A stretch of 64,000 bases of DNA from Corynebacterium lactis RW2-5 (GCF_001274895.1 NZ_CP006841.1:1302001-1366000); one strand, 5' to 3'. Positions 17,380 through 28,544 are shown, counted from the stretch's first letter. The notes: generated by a model not told the origin, from the sequence alone. Translations and numbers: made by a program.

Positions 17380-19649
17380 ATCAGATAATGGCTGACGTTT
17401 CTGCGCGCCGCTACGGAGCACGCCTCGCCCGTAGCCTCACTGGAAACCGGACTAAGATTCGTCCGGTGCTCGACCCTCTTGTGGCTGTCCACCGACAGGT
17501 GCATCCGCGGGCCGACCTCGCTGTTTTACAGCGCGCATATGACACCGCAGAACGTCTCCACGCGGGTGTCTTCCGTAAGTCCGGTGAGCCCTATATCACC
17601 CATCCGTTGGCGGTAGCAACGATTGCAGCCGAGATCGGTATGGATACAACCACGCTGGTGGCAGCCCTTCTGCACGACACAGTGGAGGATACCGACTACA
17701 GCCTCGAGGATCTGACTCGAGACTTTGGGCCGGAGGTAGCACGCCTGGTCGATGGCGTAACGAAACTGGACAAGGTGGCGCTCGGCTCCGCTGCAGAAGC
17801 GGAAACTGTGCGGAAGATGATTATCGCGATGAGCCAGGATCCGCGTGTTCTGGTAATCAAGGTCGCCGATCGCCTTCATAACATGCGAACCATGCGCTTT
17901 CTGCCGCCTGAAAAGCAAGCAAAAAAGGCGCGCGAAACCTTGGAAGTTATCGCACCCCTTGCTCACCGCCTGGGTATGGCTAGCGTCAAGTGGGAGCTCG
18001 AGGACCTCTCGTTCGCCATCTTGTACCCGAAGAAGTATGACGAAATTGTGCGGTTGGTAGCGGACCGAGCACCACAGCGTGACCGCTATATCCGCGAAGT
18101 TTCGGATTTGATTCTAAAAGACCTGCGCGAGTCTCATGTCGCCGCCGAGGTACAGGGACGCCCGAAGCATTATTGGTCGATTTACCAGAAAATGATTGTC
18201 CGTGGTCACGAGTTCGACGAGATTTTCGATCTTGTCGGCCTGCGTATTCTGGTGGACACCACAAAGGACTGCTACGCAGCGATGGGCGCGGTCCACTCAC
18301 TGTTTAAGCCGATGCCAGGAAGGTTCAAGGACTATATCTCAGCACCTCGCTTCGGGGTGTATCAGTCACTTCACACCACTGTTATCGGTCCCGGCGGAAA
18401 CCCGTTGGAGGTGCAGATTCGAACGCACGAGATGCACTACAACGCCGAATACGGAATTGCAGCGCACTGGCGCTACAAGGAGACGAAGGGCTCCCATAAG
18501 GGCGATTCCGCAGAGGTTGACCAAATGGCGTGGATGCGCCAGTTGCTGGACTGGCAGCGAGAGGCCGCGGACCCGAACGAGTTCCTCGACTCCCTGCGCT
18601 ATGACCTCGCCTCGACTGAGACCTTCGCGTTTACGCCGAAGGGTGACGTCATCACCCTGCCGGCCGACGCAACTCCGGTGGACTTCGCCTATGCGGTGCA
18701 TACTGAGGTGGGGCACAGGTGTATCGGCGCGAAGGTCAACGGCAAATTGGTTGCCCTCGAGTCTCACCTAAAGACCGGCGATCGAGTCGAGATTTTCACA
18801 TCTAAAGACGCGCACTCTGGTCCTTCGAAAGACTGGCTTAAGTTCGTCAAGACTCCTCGCGCGAAAGCGAAGATTCGGCAATGGTTTGCGAAGGAACTCC
18901 GCGAGGAAGCCCTTGATGCAGGCCGTGACGCGCTGGCGGCCGAGGTCCAACGTGGTGGCCTACCTATGCATCGCCTGTTCACTCCGGCTTCCATTAAGCA
19001 GATTGCCTCGGAGCTGCATTATGGCGATGTCGACGCTCTCTACACCGCTATCGGCAAGGGGCAGGTGTCGGCTCGGCACGTGACCAACCGTCTTGTGGCG
19101 CAGTTCTCGGGCGAAGAGGATGCGGAAGACCAACTAGTAGAGCGCACCCCGATGTCGAAGATGCAGCCGCGTCCGGGTTCTCGCCGTGGTGACCGAACGG
19201 GAGTGCTTGTCGCAGGCGATGCAGATCTTGCCGCAAAACTCGCCAAGTGTTGCACCCCTGTGCCCGGCGATGACATCTTCGGCTTTGTCACCCGCGGTGG
19301 TGGCGTGAGCGTTCACCGCACCGACTGCACTAATGCTGAGAAGCTGCACCAGGAGCCCGAACGTATCATCGAGGTTTCCTGGGCCACGGATTCCTCCGGG
19401 GCAGTGTTTATGGTAACCGTCCAAATCGAGGCTTTGGACCGCCATGGTCTGCTATCCGAGATTACGCGCACGATTTCGGATCAGAAGGTCTCGATCCTGG
19501 CAACGTCTTCGCACACCTCCGATGACCGCGTGGCTGTCATGCGTTTTAGCTTCGAGGTATCGGACACTAAGCAGATGGGATACATCCTCAATGTGTTGCG
19601 CAGTATCGAGGGGGTTTTTGATGTCTACCGAGTTACCAGTGGCCAGTAA
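17376..19649 (+). CDS. rel: Bifunctional (p)ppGpp synthase/hydrolase (RelA/SpoT family, Rsh)
   Basis: Long RSH protein of 757 residues that sets (p)ppGpp levels in the stringent response. Domains: HD hydrolase with H76, H100-D101 and 'EDTDYS'; synthetase with 'YWSIYQKM' and '[10 protein letters not shown]'; TGS ('[25 protein letters not shown]', about 415-440); a zinc-finger-like helical region with paired Cys ('[11 protein letters not shown]'); C-terminal ACT domain. The HD residues are intact, so both activities are expected. The GTG at 17376 overlaps the apt stop by four bases; ATG 17388, twelve bases on, is an alternative start with the AAGGGG box 11 bases away. Confidence 0.97.
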   Translation: MNQIMADVSARRYGARLARSLTGNRTKIRPVLDPLVAVHRQVHPRADLAVLQRAYDTAERLHAGVFRKSGEPYITHPLAVATIAAEIGMDTTTLVAALLHDTVEDTDYSLEDLTRDFGPEVARLVDGVTKLDKVALGSAAEAETVRKMIIAMSQDPRVLVIKVADRLHNMRTMRFLPPEKQAKKARETLEVIAPLAHRLGMASVKWELEDLSFAILYPKKYDEIVRLVADRAPQRDRYIREVSDLILKDLRESHVAAEVQGRPKHYWSIYQKMIVRGHEFDEIFDLVGLRILVDTTKDCYAAMGAVHSLFKPMPGRFKDYISAPRFGVYQSLHTTVIGPGGNPLEVQIRTHEMHYNAEYGIAAHWRYKETKGSHKGDSAEVDQMAWMRQLLDWQREAADPNEFLDSLRYDLASTETFAFTPKGDVITLPADATPVDFAYAVHTEVGHRCIGAKVNGKLVALESHLKTGDRVEIFTSKDAHSGPSKDWLKFVKTPRAKAKIRQWFAKELREEALDAGRDALAAEVQRGGLPMHRLFTPASIKQIASELHYGDVDALYTAIGKGQVSARHVTNRLVAQFSGEEDAEDQLVERTPMSKMQPRPGSRRGDRTGVLVAGDADLAAKLAKCCTPVPGDDIFGFVTRGGGVSVHRTDCTNAEKLHQEPERIIEVSWATDSSGAVFMVTVQIEALDRHGLLSEITRTISDQKVSILATSSHTSDDRVAVMRFSFEVSDTKQMGYILNVLRSIEGVFDVYRVTSGQ

Positions 19650-19717
19650 TCGCTTTCCGACGACCACATGGTCTCGATAACCCTTCGCCCTTGGGGCGAT
19701 GGTTGCATTGAAACTAA

Positions 19718-19759
19718 AAGCTCCGTGGCACTGAGGTAACTCCTCGTGCCACGGAGCTT
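19718..19759. terminator. Bidirectional terminator between rel and the cyclophilin gene
   Basis: AAGCTCCGTGGCAC (19718-19731) pairs perfectly with GTGCCACGGAGCTT (19746-19759), and GAGG/CCTC extends the stem inside after one bulged base. The flank AAACTAAAAG gives a T-rich tail to minus-strand transcripts. It is placed between convergent genes. Confidence 0.9.
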
Positions 19760-19782
19760 CTGCGTTATCGCGCTGTTGCCCC

Positions 19783-20658
19783 TTAGGCCTTGACCTCGGC
19801 GGTCTGGATACGAACTTCCTTAGCGGGCTTGCCGTCGGAGGTTCCGCCTCCTTCGATGCCGTTCTTGGCAATGCCTTCGACCGTCTTCGTGCCCTCCTCA
19901 GTCATGGAACCTAGGATGGTGTACTGCGGGGGCAGCTGGGAGTCTGCCCAGTTGAGGAAGAACTGGCTGCCGTTGGCATCCGGATCGCCCGGGTTTGCCA
20001 TCGCAATGGAGCCCTTCGGGTAGACGACCGGAGCATTCTGGTCCAACCCGGAGTCCTTGACCGGCCATTCGCCGGCGAACTTGAATCCCGGGCCGCCGGT
20101 GCCGGTGCCCGTCGGGTCGCCACACTGCAGCACATTGAGCCCGCCGCCGGTGACGCGGTGGCACACGGTGTCGTTGAAGTAACCGGACTGAGCCATCGTT
20201 TCGATTGCGTTTACGCCGCAGGGGGACAGGGAGCGATCGAGTTCCATAGGAATGTCACCTTGATTTGTCTTCAAAGTGACGGTCTTCGTGCCGGTCGCTG
20301 GGACGTTATCGGTGCGTGGCTTGTCGACTGCCTTCGCGGCCTCGCCATCATTCGGGTACTCGCAAGTAACGGTCTCGGGAAGGGCTTCAGCTCGTTTCAT
20401 CGGGGCGGCGTCACCACTGACCGGAGTAGCAGTTAGAGCCACGGGTTGGGTTGCAGTGTCGGTAGCAGAGTCCGCTTCTGTTGACTCGTCGCCGCCTGCA
20501 GTGGTGAGCAGGTAGATGCCGCCGCCGATGGCGAAGAGAATCGCCAGGGTTGTTATGACTACGCCCAGCGGCTTTAGCTTCTCGTTGCGTTCGCGGCGGG
20601 ACAGTTCCCGCTCCAGCTTGCGCATCGCGTCTTTGCGCCTCTGCTCGTTATTTGCCAC
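19783..20658 (-). CDS. ppiB: Membrane-anchored cyclophilin-type peptidyl-prolyl isomerase
   Basis: The 291-residue product has a basic cytoplasmic N-terminus (residues 1-30), one membrane helix (about 31-53), an Asp/Thr-rich linker, and an extracytoplasmic cyclophilin domain from about 120. The domain keeps 'GDPTGTGTGGPG' and 'GSIAMANPGDPDANGSQFF'. Two Cys near 'SLSPCGVNAIE' and two at 'VCHRV...VLQCGDP' are conserved in actinobacterial exported PpiB and may form disulphides. It would assist folding outside the membrane. GTG start with GGAG upstream on the minus strand. It lies convergent to rel. Confidence 0.93.
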   Translation of the reverse strand: MANNEQRRKDAMRKLERELSRRERNEKLKPLGVVITTLAILFAIGGGIYLLTTAGGDESTEADSATDTATQPVALTATPVSGDAAPMKRAEALPETVTCEYPNDGEAAKAVDKPRTDNVPATGTKTVTLKTNQGDIPMELDRSLSPCGVNAIETMAQSGYFNDTVCHRVTGGGLNVLQCGDPTGTGTGGPGFKFAGEWPVKDSGLDQNAPVVYPKGSIAMANPGDPDANGSQFFLNWADSQLPPQYTILGSMTEEGTKTVEGIAKNGIEGGGTSDGKPAKEVRIQTAEVKA

Positions 20659-20807
20659 TTGTTTTCTCCGTCTCTATCAATCGGTCACGATCGAAGGGTC
20701 TGTAATAACTAAACATCTATTATGCCCGTCGTTAGGCGGTAGTGGGGAAAGTGGTTCCCGTAGGAGTTTCTGCACAATTTTGATGACAGGCACTACAATT
20801 TAGGGCT

Positions 20808-21479
20808 ATGGAGATTTTTGGTTTTCCCGCGGGCCCATTTCAGACAAACTGCTACGTTGCCACGGGCACAGCAGCTATGGAGGGAATTGAAACCCCGTGC
20901 GTCATCATCGACCCGGGTTTCGGTGCCTTTAACGTTGTGCGCGCCGAAGTGGAGAAGCGGCGTTGGAAGCCTGAGGCGATTCTGCTGACTCACGGCCATA
21001 TCGACCACATTCGTGACGTCGCTGAGGCTGCGAAATACTGGGATATTCCGGTAATGATTCATAAGGCGGACAATTCCCTGTTGTCGGACCCGTCAAGTGG
21101 AGCTTCCTGGTTCGGTCACCTCTTCGACATGGAGTCGATGGAAGCGTATCGGGACGCGCAGTTTTTTGATGACGGTGACGAGGTCAAGTGGGCTGGGTTG
21201 AACTTCGCGGTGTCTCACGCCCCTGGGCACTCTCCGGGCTGTGTCATGCTGCGTGCTTTTGACGGCGGAGACGAGGTTCTCTTTGCCGGTGATGTTGTTT
21301 TCAATGGCTCGGTGGGGCGAACGGACCTACCGGGGTCCAGCCCGGAGCAGATGCGTCTTTCTTTGAAGAATAAGGTGCTCACTCTTCCGGATGAACTCAT
21401 TATTCTCCCGGGCCACGGCCCGACCTCGACGATTGGGGATGAACGGAAGAATAACCCCTTCCTTCAGAACTTGGATTAA
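20808..21479 (+). CDS. MBL-fold metallo-hydrolase (glyoxalase II-like)
   Basis: The 223-residue product has the metallo-beta-lactamase signature 'LTHGHIDHIRD' (about residue 62-72), a later 'SHAPGHSPGC' histidine and 'ILPGHGPTSTIGDE' at the C-terminus, together forming the dinuclear zinc site. This is the hydroxyacylglutathione-hydrolase-like branch; corynebacteria lack glutathione, so the substrate is probably another thioester or a mycothiol-linked compound, which is inference. It precedes hisS, as in related genomes, where it is often called a hydrolase of unknown role. Confidence 0.88.
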   Translation: MEIFGFPAGPFQTNCYVATGTAAMEGIETPCVIIDPGFGAFNVVRAEVEKRRWKPEAILLTHGHIDHIRDVAEAAKYWDIPVMIHKADNSLLSDPSSGASWFGHLFDMESMEAYRDAQFFDDGDEVKWAGLNFAVSHAPGHSPGCVMLRAFDGGDEVLFAGDVVFNGSVGRTDLPGSSPEQMRLSLKNKVLTLPDELIILPGHGPTSTIGDERKNNPFLQNLD

Positions 21480-21576
21480 GGGGGGGCAAGGTTGGTGGGC
21501 GCCCGCTGCGCAATATCGGGTATGCAACCGGCGACGAATACCGCTGTGGAAATGACGGCCAGGTAAGGTGGTTTGG

Positions 21577-22863
21577 GTGAACTCGAGCCAGAAGCCCAAG
21601 AAGATTAAGCCCTTTTCCGCGCCGAAAGGCGTGCCGGACTACGTACCGCCGATTTCCCGTGAGTTCGAGGCGGTACGAAACTCTTTCCAGCACCGTGCCC
21701 GCCTCGCCGGGTACGAGCATATTGAGCTGCCTATTTTCGAGGAGACGGGTCTCTTTGCGCGCGGCGTTGGTGAATCTACTGATGTAGTCAGCAAGGAGAT
21801 GTACACCTTCGCGGATCGCGGTGAGCGCTCGGTGACTCTGCGCCCGGAGGGCACCGCCGGTGTGATGCGCGCCGTTATCGAGCACAACCTCGACCGCGGC
21901 CAGCTCCCCGTTAAGCTTTCTTACGCCGGCCCCTTCTTCCGCTACGAGCGCCCGCAGGCTGGCCGCTACCGTCAACTTCAGCAGGTGGGTGTCGAAGCGA
22001 TTGGCGTGGACGACCCGGCACTGGATGCTGAGGTTATCGCGCTTGCCGACGCCTGCTTCCGCGGCATTGGCCTGACGGGTTTTCGCTTGGAGCTGACCAG
22101 CCTCGGCGATAACACCTGTCGCCCGGAGTACCGCAAGAAGCTGCAAGAGTTCCTGTTTTCTCTCGATTTAGACGAAGAGACCCGGCACCGCGCGGACATC
22201 AATCCTCTGCGGGTATTGGATGACAAGCGACCCGAGGTTCAGGAACAGCTCGTAGACGCTCCGCTGATGTTGGACTACCTTTCCGATAGCAGCAGGGAGC
22301 ACTTCGAAACGGTGACAGGCCTCCTCAATGCCATGGGGGTTGAGTACACCATCAACCCGCGCATGGTTCGCGGCCTCGATTACTACACGAAGACCTGCTT
22401 CGAGTTCGTGCACGATGGCCTAGGTGCGCAGTCCGGTATCGGTGGCGGTGGCCGCTATGACGGCCTGATGGCGCAACTCGGTGGTCAAGAACTTTCCGGT
22501 ATCGGTTTTGGGCTAGGCGTCGACCGCGCGTTGCTGGCCTTGGAAGCGGAGCAGAAGCAGGCTTCGGATGGCCGCCGTGTAGATGTCTACGGCGTTGCAC
22601 TGGGCGAGGACGCTGCCCGCGAGATGGCGATTCAGATTAACAAATTGCGCCAGGCTGGAATTCGCGCCGACATGTCCTATGGAGGCCGGGGACTAAAGGG
22701 CGCGATGAAGGGCGCAGACCGCGCCGGCGCGCGCTTTGCACTGGTTCTGGGCGAGTCCGAACTCGCCGAAGGTCAGGTGCAGGTCAAGGATCTCACCGAG
22801 CACGCTCAGCACGCGGTGGCGCTGGAAAATCTCGCAGAAGAATTGCGCGGCCTGCTCCAGTAA
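21577..22863 (+). CDS. hisS: Histidine--tRNA ligase
   Basis: Class II synthetase that charges tRNA-His, 428 residues from GTG 21577. Motifs: class II motif 2 '[18 protein letters not shown]', histidine A loop '[14 protein letters not shown]' and motif 3 '[15 protein letters not shown]'; the C-terminal anticodon-binding domain begins near '[12 protein letters not shown]'. GTG 21577 is chosen over GTG 21568 because AGGTAAGG lies nine bases upstream and the extra three residues are not conserved. Convergent with sdaA, with only 33 bases between their stops and no obvious terminator. Confidence 0.96.
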   Translation: MNSSQKPKKIKPFSAPKGVPDYVPPISREFEAVRNSFQHRARLAGYEHIELPIFEETGLFARGVGESTDVVSKEMYTFADRGERSVTLRPEGTAGVMRAVIEHNLDRGQLPVKLSYAGPFFRYERPQAGRYRQLQQVGVEAIGVDDPALDAEVIALADACFRGIGLTGFRLELTSLGDNTCRPEYRKKLQEFLFSLDLDEETRHRADINPLRVLDDKRPEVQEQLVDAPLMLDYLSDSSREHFETVTGLLNAMGVEYTINPRMVRGLDYYTKTCFEFVHDGLGAQSGIGGGGRYDGLMAQLGGQELSGIGFGLGVDRALLALEAEQKQASDGRRVDVYGVALGEDAAREMAIQINKLRQAGIRADMSYGGRGLKGAMKGADRAGARFALVLGESELAEGQVQVKDLTEHAQHAVALENLAEELRGLLQ

Positions 22864-22896
22864 TTTTGGGGAGCTAGGCGTGGGCGATTACTATGC

Positions 22897-24348
22897 TTAG
22901 CACTCCGTCATATTAACTCGCAGCCCCAGCGTCGCTGCGAGCCCGCCGGCTGCAGTCTCCTTGTACTTGCTGAGCATATCGCGGCCGGTCTCGTCCATAG
23001 TCTTCATGACCTGGTCCAGGCTGACGGAATGCGTGCCATCTCCGAGAAGGGCGAATCGAGCGGCATTAATGGCTCCCACGGAGGCCATCGCGTTGCGTTC
23101 GATGCACGGAATTTGAACCAATCCTCCTACCGGATCGCAGGTGAGCCCCAGGCTGTGCTCAAGCGCAATCTCGGCGGCGTTTTCTACTTGCTTCACTGAC
23201 CCGCCGAGGAAGCTGCACAGGGCGGCGGCAGCCATTGCCGATGCGGATCCCACCTCGCCTTGGCAGCCGACCTCTGCCCCTGAAATGGATGCGTTTTCCT
23301 TGATTATGTTTCCCACGGCCGCCGCGGTTAGAAGGAATTTTCTCGCTGCTTCTCGGTTGAATCCGGGTCGGAAATTCTTGGCATAGTGCATCACCGCTGG
23401 GATGATTCCCGCTGCGCCGTTAGTCGGGGCAGTCACTACTCGTCCTCCCGCCGCATTCTCCTCGTTAACGGCGAGCGCAAAAACATTGACCCACTCCATT
23501 GCATGCAGTGGATCGAGGGAGGAGAAGGTGTTTTCGTTCCTCTCTCTTGCCGCTTCGCGTAGCTTAGCGACGACGGTTGGCGCCCGCCGAGGTACTCCGA
23601 GCCCGCCGGGCAGGACACCGTCGGTATGCAAGCCCCGATCAATGCACAGTTGCATGGTTTCCCAGACGGTGTCTAGGTGGGAGTGGATATGGTCGCGGGC
23701 GGCGGAGTCGGCCAAAAAATGGTCGTTGTCGCGAGCGAGCGCGATCTCATTGGCCAGCATCGTGTCAGCGATAGACAGATTCTCCCTCTGACAGACATCG
23801 ACCAAATCGGCGGCGCATGTGAAGGGGAAGGGGACGGCAACCTCGGCGTCGTTTGCAAATCGCGCGCCGGGGCCGGCCGTCGCACTGTCGGCGTTGGCCA
23901 CTGCGCGACGGTATTCAGTGTCAGAGACGATGAAACCGCCTCCGACCGAATAGTACGTTTCGGTGGGCTCTGCTGAGCCGTCGGCGAAAAAGGACACCGC
24001 GTTGGGGTGTGCCGGCATCGCGGTGGCATCGAATTCTATGCTGTATTCAAGTTGTCCGTTGGGCGCGTCCACTGATCCGGAAACTGGAATGGCGGCGCCA
24101 GGAGGGAAGAGCGCTTCGGGGTCGACGGATGCCGGTTCGTATCCTGCAAGGCCCAGGACCACGGCTCGGTCGGTGCCGTGGCCCCGGCCGGTAGCGGCAA
24201 GCGACCCTCGCAGAACAATGCGGCCGCTGGTGGGCGCATGTTTATGGACGAAAGCCCCCGCAGCCCTCATCGGGCCGACGGTGTGGGAGGAGGACGGCCC
24301 GATGCCGATACTGAAAAGATTCAGCGCACTAATCGTCATAGCGCGCAA
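22897..24348 (-). CDS. sdaA: L-serine ammonia-lyase, iron-sulfur-dependent, single chain
   Basis: Converts L-serine to pyruvate and ammonia with a [4Fe-4S] cluster. The 483 residues join the beta domain ('[18 protein letters not shown]' at the N-terminus) and the alpha domain ('[22 protein letters not shown]', '[23 protein letters not shown]'). The cluster cysteines are in 'GCQG', 'LTCDPVGG' and 'IPCIERN'. The start is TTG, supported by AGAAGG five bases upstream; the ATG three codons later is spaced less well. It sits in reverse orientation between hisS and the metallopeptidase gene. Confidence 0.96.
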   Translation of the reverse strand: MRAMTISALNLFSIGIGPSSSHTVGPMRAAGAFVHKHAPTSGRIVLRGSLAATGRGHGTDRAVVLGLAGYEPASVDPEALFPPGAAIPVSGSVDAPNGQLEYSIEFDATAMPAHPNAVSFFADGSAEPTETYYSVGGGFIVSDTEYRRAVANADSATAGPGARFANDAEVAVPFPFTCAADLVDVCQRENLSIADTMLANEIALARDNDHFLADSAARDHIHSHLDTVWETMQLCIDRGLHTDGVLPGGLGVPRRAPTVVAKLREAARERNENTFSSLDPLHAMEWVNVFALAVNEENAAGGRVVTAPTNGAAGIIPAVMHYAKNFRPGFNREAARKFLLTAAAVGNIIKENASISGAEVGCQGEVGSASAMAAAALCSFLGGSVKQVENAAEIALEHSLGLTCDPVGGLVQIPCIERNAMASVGAINAARFALLGDGTHSVSLDQVMKTMDETGRDMLSKYKETAAGGLAATLGLRVNMTEC

Positions 24349-24373
24349 GGTTACCTTCTAGTCTGCGTGTGCT

Positions 24374-25255
24374 CTAGCGGTACACGCCGCGGTCGAGAGT
24401 GTCGCACTGGGCCATCTGTCCGGACTTGTAGCCGGCGAGGAACGAGTTCATGCGGTCCTCTGAAGAACCGTGAGTCCACAGGTCGGGCTGGATGTCGCCG
24501 CCGTTGTGCTTCTGGATGGTGTCATCGCCGATAGCCCGGGTTGTTTCGAGGGCGTCGGAGACCTGCTCGTCGGAAAGCGGTTCGAGAATGCGGTCTGGGC
24601 CCTCGTCCGCGTAGTGGGCCCAAATGCCGGCGTAGCAGTCGGCTTGCAGCTCGAGCTTCACGGCATCGGATTCCGGGCCGGGATTGTTGTAGTCGATACG
24701 GCCGAGTGTGCCCTCCAGCTTCTGGATGTGGTGGCCGAACTCGTGAGCTACTACGTACTCTTGTGCCAGCGGACCGGAGCCGCCACCCATCTGTGCCAGA
24801 GTGTCGAAGAATGTCGCATCGAAATAGGCGGTTTCGTCGGCAGGACAGTAGAACGGGCCGGTGGAAGAGGAGGCGGTGCCACAGCCCGTACTCGTGCCGC
24901 CGGAGAAGAGGACTATCTTTGGCCGGGTGTATTCGATACCGGCCTGGTTGGCTAGTTGGTCTTGCCAGACGCGGTCGAGGGAAATGCCGGTAAATTCGAT
25001 ACGGCAATCGACGCTGTTGTTCGCGTCCTCGCCAGTTTTGCAGTTGTCTTGAGTCTGCGACTGCTCGATTGCGCCCTGGCTGCTGTCGCCACGCGTGAGC
25101 TGGTTGAGCTGGCCAGGGTCTCCTCCGAGCAGGAGGTAGAGTCCGATAAGCACGATACTTCCGAGGCCTCCCCCGCCAAGAGCGATGGTGCGCCCGCCGC
25201 CTCCGCGACGCTCCGCGCGCGCCTCAGTCTTTTCAAAGTCATTCCTGAAGGTCAT
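24374..25255 (-). CDS. Neutral zinc metallopeptidase (YpfJ family), membrane-anchored
   Basis: The 293-residue product has a basic N-terminus, a Gly-rich segment and one membrane helix (about 24-44), then an extracytoplasmic domain. The zinc motif is 'HEFGHHIQ' with H171, E172 and H175, and 'ELQADCYAGIWAHY' supplies the third ligand. Paired Cys at 'GCGTA', 'YCPADE', 'NCKTG' and 'DCRIE' suggest disulphides. Proteins of this family are putative peptidases without known substrates. The gene adjoins aspS in many corynebacteria, divergently. A -10-like AATAAT (25263-25268) ends seven bases before ATG, so the mRNA may be leaderless. Confidence 0.9.
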   Translation of the reverse strand: MTFRNDFEKTEARAERRGGGGRTIALGGGGLGSIVLIGLYLLLGGDPGQLNQLTRGDSSQGAIEQSQTQDNCKTGEDANNSVDCRIEFTGISLDRVWQDQLANQAGIEYTRPKIVLFSGGTSTGCGTASSSTGPFYCPADETAYFDATFFDTLAQMGGGSGPLAQEYVVAHEFGHHIQKLEGTLGRIDYNNPGPESDAVKLELQADCYAGIWAHYADEGPDRILEPLSDEQVSDALETTRAIGDDTIQKHNGGDIQPDLWTHGSSEDRMNSFLAGYKSGQMAQCDTLDRGVYR

Positions 25256-25262
25256 AACAGCG

Positions 25263-25268
25263 ATTATT
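25263..25268 (-). promoter_or_regulatory. Candidate -10 of the metallopeptidase gene (leaderless)
   Basis: On the minus strand AATAAT occupies 25268-25263 and is followed by exactly seven bases to the ATG at 25255. No Shine-Dalgarno sequence is present between. The same seven-base distance is seen before ruvC and aroC. Confidence 0.45.
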
Positions 25269-25375
25269 CCATCTCACAGGTTGCATATCTGCGTAATGAA
25301 GCATCGGCGTGGGGTTGGGCTCACTAAGCCTTGAGCCATAAAGCACCTCGTGTTCATTGACGGTCGACGACAGGG

Positions 25376-25381
25376 TAGACT
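25376..25381 (+). promoter_or_regulatory. aspS promoter -10
   Basis: TAGACT inside GGTAGACTGCT (25374-25384) is a corynebacterial-type -10, with TTCATT 17 bases upstream as a weak -35. The same 11-base block occurs before alaS at 29998-30008. The leader to the GTG at 25499 would be about 110 bases; I see no T-box features in it. Confidence 0.5.
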
Positions 25382-25498
25382 GCTTTGACGAAACATTAGG
25401 GACTTCCTGGAAAGGACTAGCCCCACACAAATCCTTGGCCGTTGGCACACCAGGTCCGCGGCCGGAGCTTGAAGACCTATTGGAAGGATCAATTCGCA

Positions 25499-27325
25499 GT
25501 GCTTCGTACGCATCTTGCCGGAGATCTCCGCGCTGACCTCGCAGGCAGCACAGTAACCCTGACCGGTTGGGTGGCGCGTCGCCGTGATCACGGTGGCGTC
25601 ATCTTCATCGATATGCGTGACCGCTCGGGTCTCGCACAGGTCGTATTCCGCAATAGCGAGGTCGCGGAGCGCGCGCACCACCTGCGCAGCGAGTACTGCA
25701 TCCAGGTCACCGGTGTTGTCGAAAAGCGCCCGGAGGGCTCCGAGAACCCGAACCTCGCGTCCGGTGAGATTGAGGTCAATGTCACTGAGCTGACCATCCT
25801 GAACGAGTCCGCAGCGCTGCCTTTCCAGCTCGAGGACGTTTCTTCTTCCGGCAAGGTGGGCGAGGAAGCCCGCCTGAAGTACCGCTACCTGGATCTGCGC
25901 CGCGAGGGGCCGGCGAAGATTATGCGCCTGCGCGCTGCCGTCAACCGTGCTGCGCGCAAGGTTCTGGACAGCCACGACTTCACCGAAATTGAGACGCCGA
26001 CTCTTACTCGTTCGACCCCGGAAGGCGCTCGCGACTTCGTCGTTCCGGCTCGCCTGAAGCCGGGTACCTTCTACGCTTTGCCGCAGTCCCCGCAGCTGTT
26101 TAAGCAGCTGCTGATGGTCGCCGGTATGGAGCGCTACTACCAGATTGCGCGCTGCTACCGCGACGAGGACTTCCGCGCTGACCGTCAGCCGGAGTTCACC
26201 CAGCTCGATGTCGAGATGAGCTTCGTGGACCAGGAGGACATCATCGCCCTGGCCGAGGAGATTCTGGTCGCAATTTTCGCAGAGGCGGGCGTTACCGTCT
26301 CGACTCCGATTCCGCGCATGACCTTCAAGGAGGCCATGGAGAAGTACGGTTCGGACAAGCCGGACCTTCGCTTCGACATCCCGCTTGTTGAGTGCACGGA
26401 TTTCTTCAAGGACACCACTTTCCGCGTTTTCCAGAACGACTACGTCGGTGCCGTAGTGATGGAGGGCGGGGCATCGCAGCCGCGTCGTCAGCTCGACGCA
26501 TGGCAGGACTGGGCCCGCCAGCGCGGCGCGAAGGGCCTCGCCTACATCCTGGTTGGAGAGGACGGCGAGCTGGGCGGACCCGTCGCTAAGAACATCACCG
26601 ATGCCGAGCGCGAAGGTATTGCAGCCCATGTCGGTGCTAAGCCGGGCGACTGCATTTTCTTCGCCGCCGGCGATGCCAAGTCTTCCCGCGCCCTTCTAGG
26701 CGCAGCCCGTGGCGAGATTGCCAAGAAACTCGACCTAATCAAGGAAGGCGACTGGGCCTTTACTTGGGTCGTCGACGCTCCGATGTTCGAGCCGGCCGCC
26801 GATGCGACCGCCTCGGGTGACGTGGCGCTGGGCCACTCGGCGTGGACCGCAGTCCACCACGCATTCACCTCGCCGAAGCCGGAGCACCTCGACACCTTCG
26901 ACAAGGATCCGGGAAGCGCCCTGGCCTACGCGTATGACATCGTCTGTAACGGCAACGAGATCGGTGGCGGCTCGATTCGTATCCACCGCCAGGATGTTCA
27001 AAAGCGCGTCTTCGACGTGATGGGCATCGGCGAGGAAGAGGCGCAGGAGCAGTTCGGCTTCCTCCTCGACGCCTTCCAGTACGGCGCCCCACCACACGGC
27101 GGCATCGCCTTCGGCTGGGACCGCATCGTCTCGCTCCTCGCAGGTGTCGAGTCGATTCGCGAAGTTATCGCTTTCCCGAAGTCCGGCGGCGGCGTCGATC
27201 CACTGACCGACGCTCCGACCCCGATCACCGCGCAGCAGCGTAAGGAGACCGGCATCGACTTCAAGCCGAAGGCTGCAGCGGCAAAGGGCGATCAGAAGGC
27301 AAATCAGAAGGCAGAGCCGAAGTAA
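25499..27325 (+). CDS. aspS: Aspartate--tRNA ligase
   Basis: Class II synthetase of 608 residues, bacterial type. The N-terminal OB-fold anticodon domain ('[24 protein letters not shown]'), motif 2 ('[23 protein letters not shown]'), the large GAD insertion and motif 3 ('[15 protein letters not shown]') are all present. The frame is open back to TTG 25442, but GTG 25499 gives the conserved '[10 protein letters not shown]' N-terminus, with AAGGA ten bases upstream. The last 25 residues are Lys/Ala-rich. Whether it also charges tRNA-Asn depends on gatCAB, not seen here. Confidence 0.97.
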   Translation: MLRTHLAGDLRADLAGSTVTLTGWVARRRDHGGVIFIDMRDRSGLAQVVFRNSEVAERAHHLRSEYCIQVTGVVEKRPEGSENPNLASGEIEVNVTELTILNESAALPFQLEDVSSSGKVGEEARLKYRYLDLRREGPAKIMRLRAAVNRAARKVLDSHDFTEIETPTLTRSTPEGARDFVVPARLKPGTFYALPQSPQLFKQLLMVAGMERYYQIARCYRDEDFRADRQPEFTQLDVEMSFVDQEDIIALAEEILVAIFAEAGVTVSTPIPRMTFKEAMEKYGSDKPDLRFDIPLVECTDFFKDTTFRVFQNDYVGAVVMEGGASQPRRQLDAWQDWARQRGAKGLAYILVGEDGELGGPVAKNITDAEREGIAAHVGAKPGDCIFFAAGDAKSSRALLGAARGEIAKKLDLIKEGDWAFTWVVDAPMFEPAADATASGDVALGHSAWTAVHHAFTSPKPEHLDTFDKDPGSALAYAYDIVCNGNEIGGGSIRIHRQDVQKRVFDVMGIGEEEAQEQFGFLLDAFQYGAPPHGGIAFGWDRIVSLLAGVESIREVIAFPKSGGGVDPLTDAPTPITAQQRKETGIDFKPKAAAAKGDQKANQKAEPK

Positions 27326-27349
27326 CCCCGAAAATTGGAAGGGCATCCA

Positions 27350-28543
27350 ATGACCTACCCGGATGAAACTGCTGAGGAGGCAGTTGCCGAGGTCGTCTCC
27401 GCGGCGGCGGAACTCATTTCCGCCCGTTTCGGCGGCCAACCCGTTCTCTCCGACCCGGAGATCCTCAGCGGTCAGTCCGACGCCCTCGTGGTAAGGGTTC
27501 GCGTTGGGGTAAACCCCTTTCTGCCGCACAGGTCAATCGTCGTCAAGCGGATTGCCAAGACTGGTGAGGGCAGTGAGCCCGCCATGCTGCGTGAAGTGGT
27601 CGCTTACCAGTTCGCGAACACCCTTCCGGACGAAGCGCGGCCTGGACCCGAGCTTCTCGCCTACGACATTTCGCAGCGGCTACTTGTGCTGAGCGATAGC
27701 GGGGTAGTCGATACGCTTGCCGACATCCTCGCCAACGGTGATGAGGAGCAGCGGCTGCGTTCCTTCCGCGCACTCGGGGCGGCGCTGGGCAAGATGCATA
27801 TTCAGACTCATCACCGCGAGGATGGGTTTGAAACTCTGCGCCGTCGGGTTTGGGCTAAAGGCGGGGTAGAGCGGGAGTCGATTTACGCCCGCGATCGCGG
27901 CATCGTTTCCGCAATCCGTTTCGGCATTCGGGCGTTCGAAGGCTCGGGGCTGGAGGTTCCGGATGCCGTGAGATCTTTCGCCGGTGATGCCGCCCGCCGT
28001 ATCGAAAAGGGCACTCATCGTGCGTTTACCCCATTCGATTTGGCCCCCGACAACATCCTGATGGCGGATAAGGTCCAATTCCTCGACTACGACTGGGCCG
28101 GTTACCGGGATGTACTCTTCGACGTCGCGAGCGTTGTAGCGGGCTTTCCGCTGCATGTGTTCGTAACGCGACCGTCGCGCGCCGAGGTCGAGGCCTTCAT
28201 CCGGTCATGGACCGAGGAGATTCGCGATCACTGGTACCGCGCCACTGACGAACGCCGGCTTTTAGCCTTCATCGCAGCGGCTCTTGTTGGCTGGCTGTTC
28301 ATCTCGGCGACGATTGCCTACTTCGGTTCTCCCGAGCGCGCCCTTTCCTTCGACAGTGAAACTGCGGCGAACGAGGAGCCCACGGTCGGTGGTCCTGCGC
28401 TGGTCTTGCGGGACATGGCTAATACCGCCCGTGCAGTAGCGGAGTTCGCCGAGCACTGTGAAGACGAACGTGCCGATCAATTGCGTGACTTCGCCATCAA
28501 AGTCATCGCTTACCTCGAGTCAGGGGAAGAGCTCGCCCAGTAA
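27350..28543 (+). CDS. Aminoglycoside phosphotransferase-like kinase of unknown substrate
   Basis: The 397-residue product has the APH/choline-kinase fold. The phosphotransfer loop reads 'FDLAPDNIL' with catalytic D230 and metal-binding N235; the usual His of 'HGD' is replaced by Pro-Phe. The metal-binding Asp follows in 'FLDYDWAG' at about 247. A nucleotide lysine is seen in 'SIVVKRI' near 60. The key residues are therefore present and an active small-molecule kinase is likely. The ATG has GGAAGGG upstream; a TTG at 27335 is inside that box. It lies between aspS and rarA in conserved order; no neighbour suggests a substrate. Confidence 0.8.
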   Translation: MTYPDETAEEAVAEVVSAAAELISARFGGQPVLSDPEILSGQSDALVVRVRVGVNPFLPHRSIVVKRIAKTGEGSEPAMLREVVAYQFANTLPDEARPGPELLAYDISQRLLVLSDSGVVDTLADILANGDEEQRLRSFRALGAALGKMHIQTHHREDGFETLRRRVWAKGGVERESIYARDRGIVSAIRFGIRAFEGSGLEVPDAVRSFAGDAARRIEKGTHRAFTPFDLAPDNILMADKVQFLDYDWAGYRDVLFDVASVVAGFPLHVFVTRPSRAEVEAFIRSWTEEIRDHWYRATDERRLLAFIAAALVGWLFISATIAYFGSPERALSFDSETAANEEPTVGGPALVLRDMANTARAVAEFAEHCEDERADQLRDFAIKVIAYLESGEELAQ

Positions 28544-28544
28544 A

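Noticed and set aside
25382..25498. T-box riboswitch before aspS
   Set aside because: No T-box sequence, specifier-loop fold or terminator/antiterminator pair is visible in the 110-base leader; the same holds for thrS, alaS and hisS.
27350..28543. Aminoglycoside resistance gene
   Set aside because: Fold similarity only; conserved housekeeping location, changed HGD motif and no signs of transfer.
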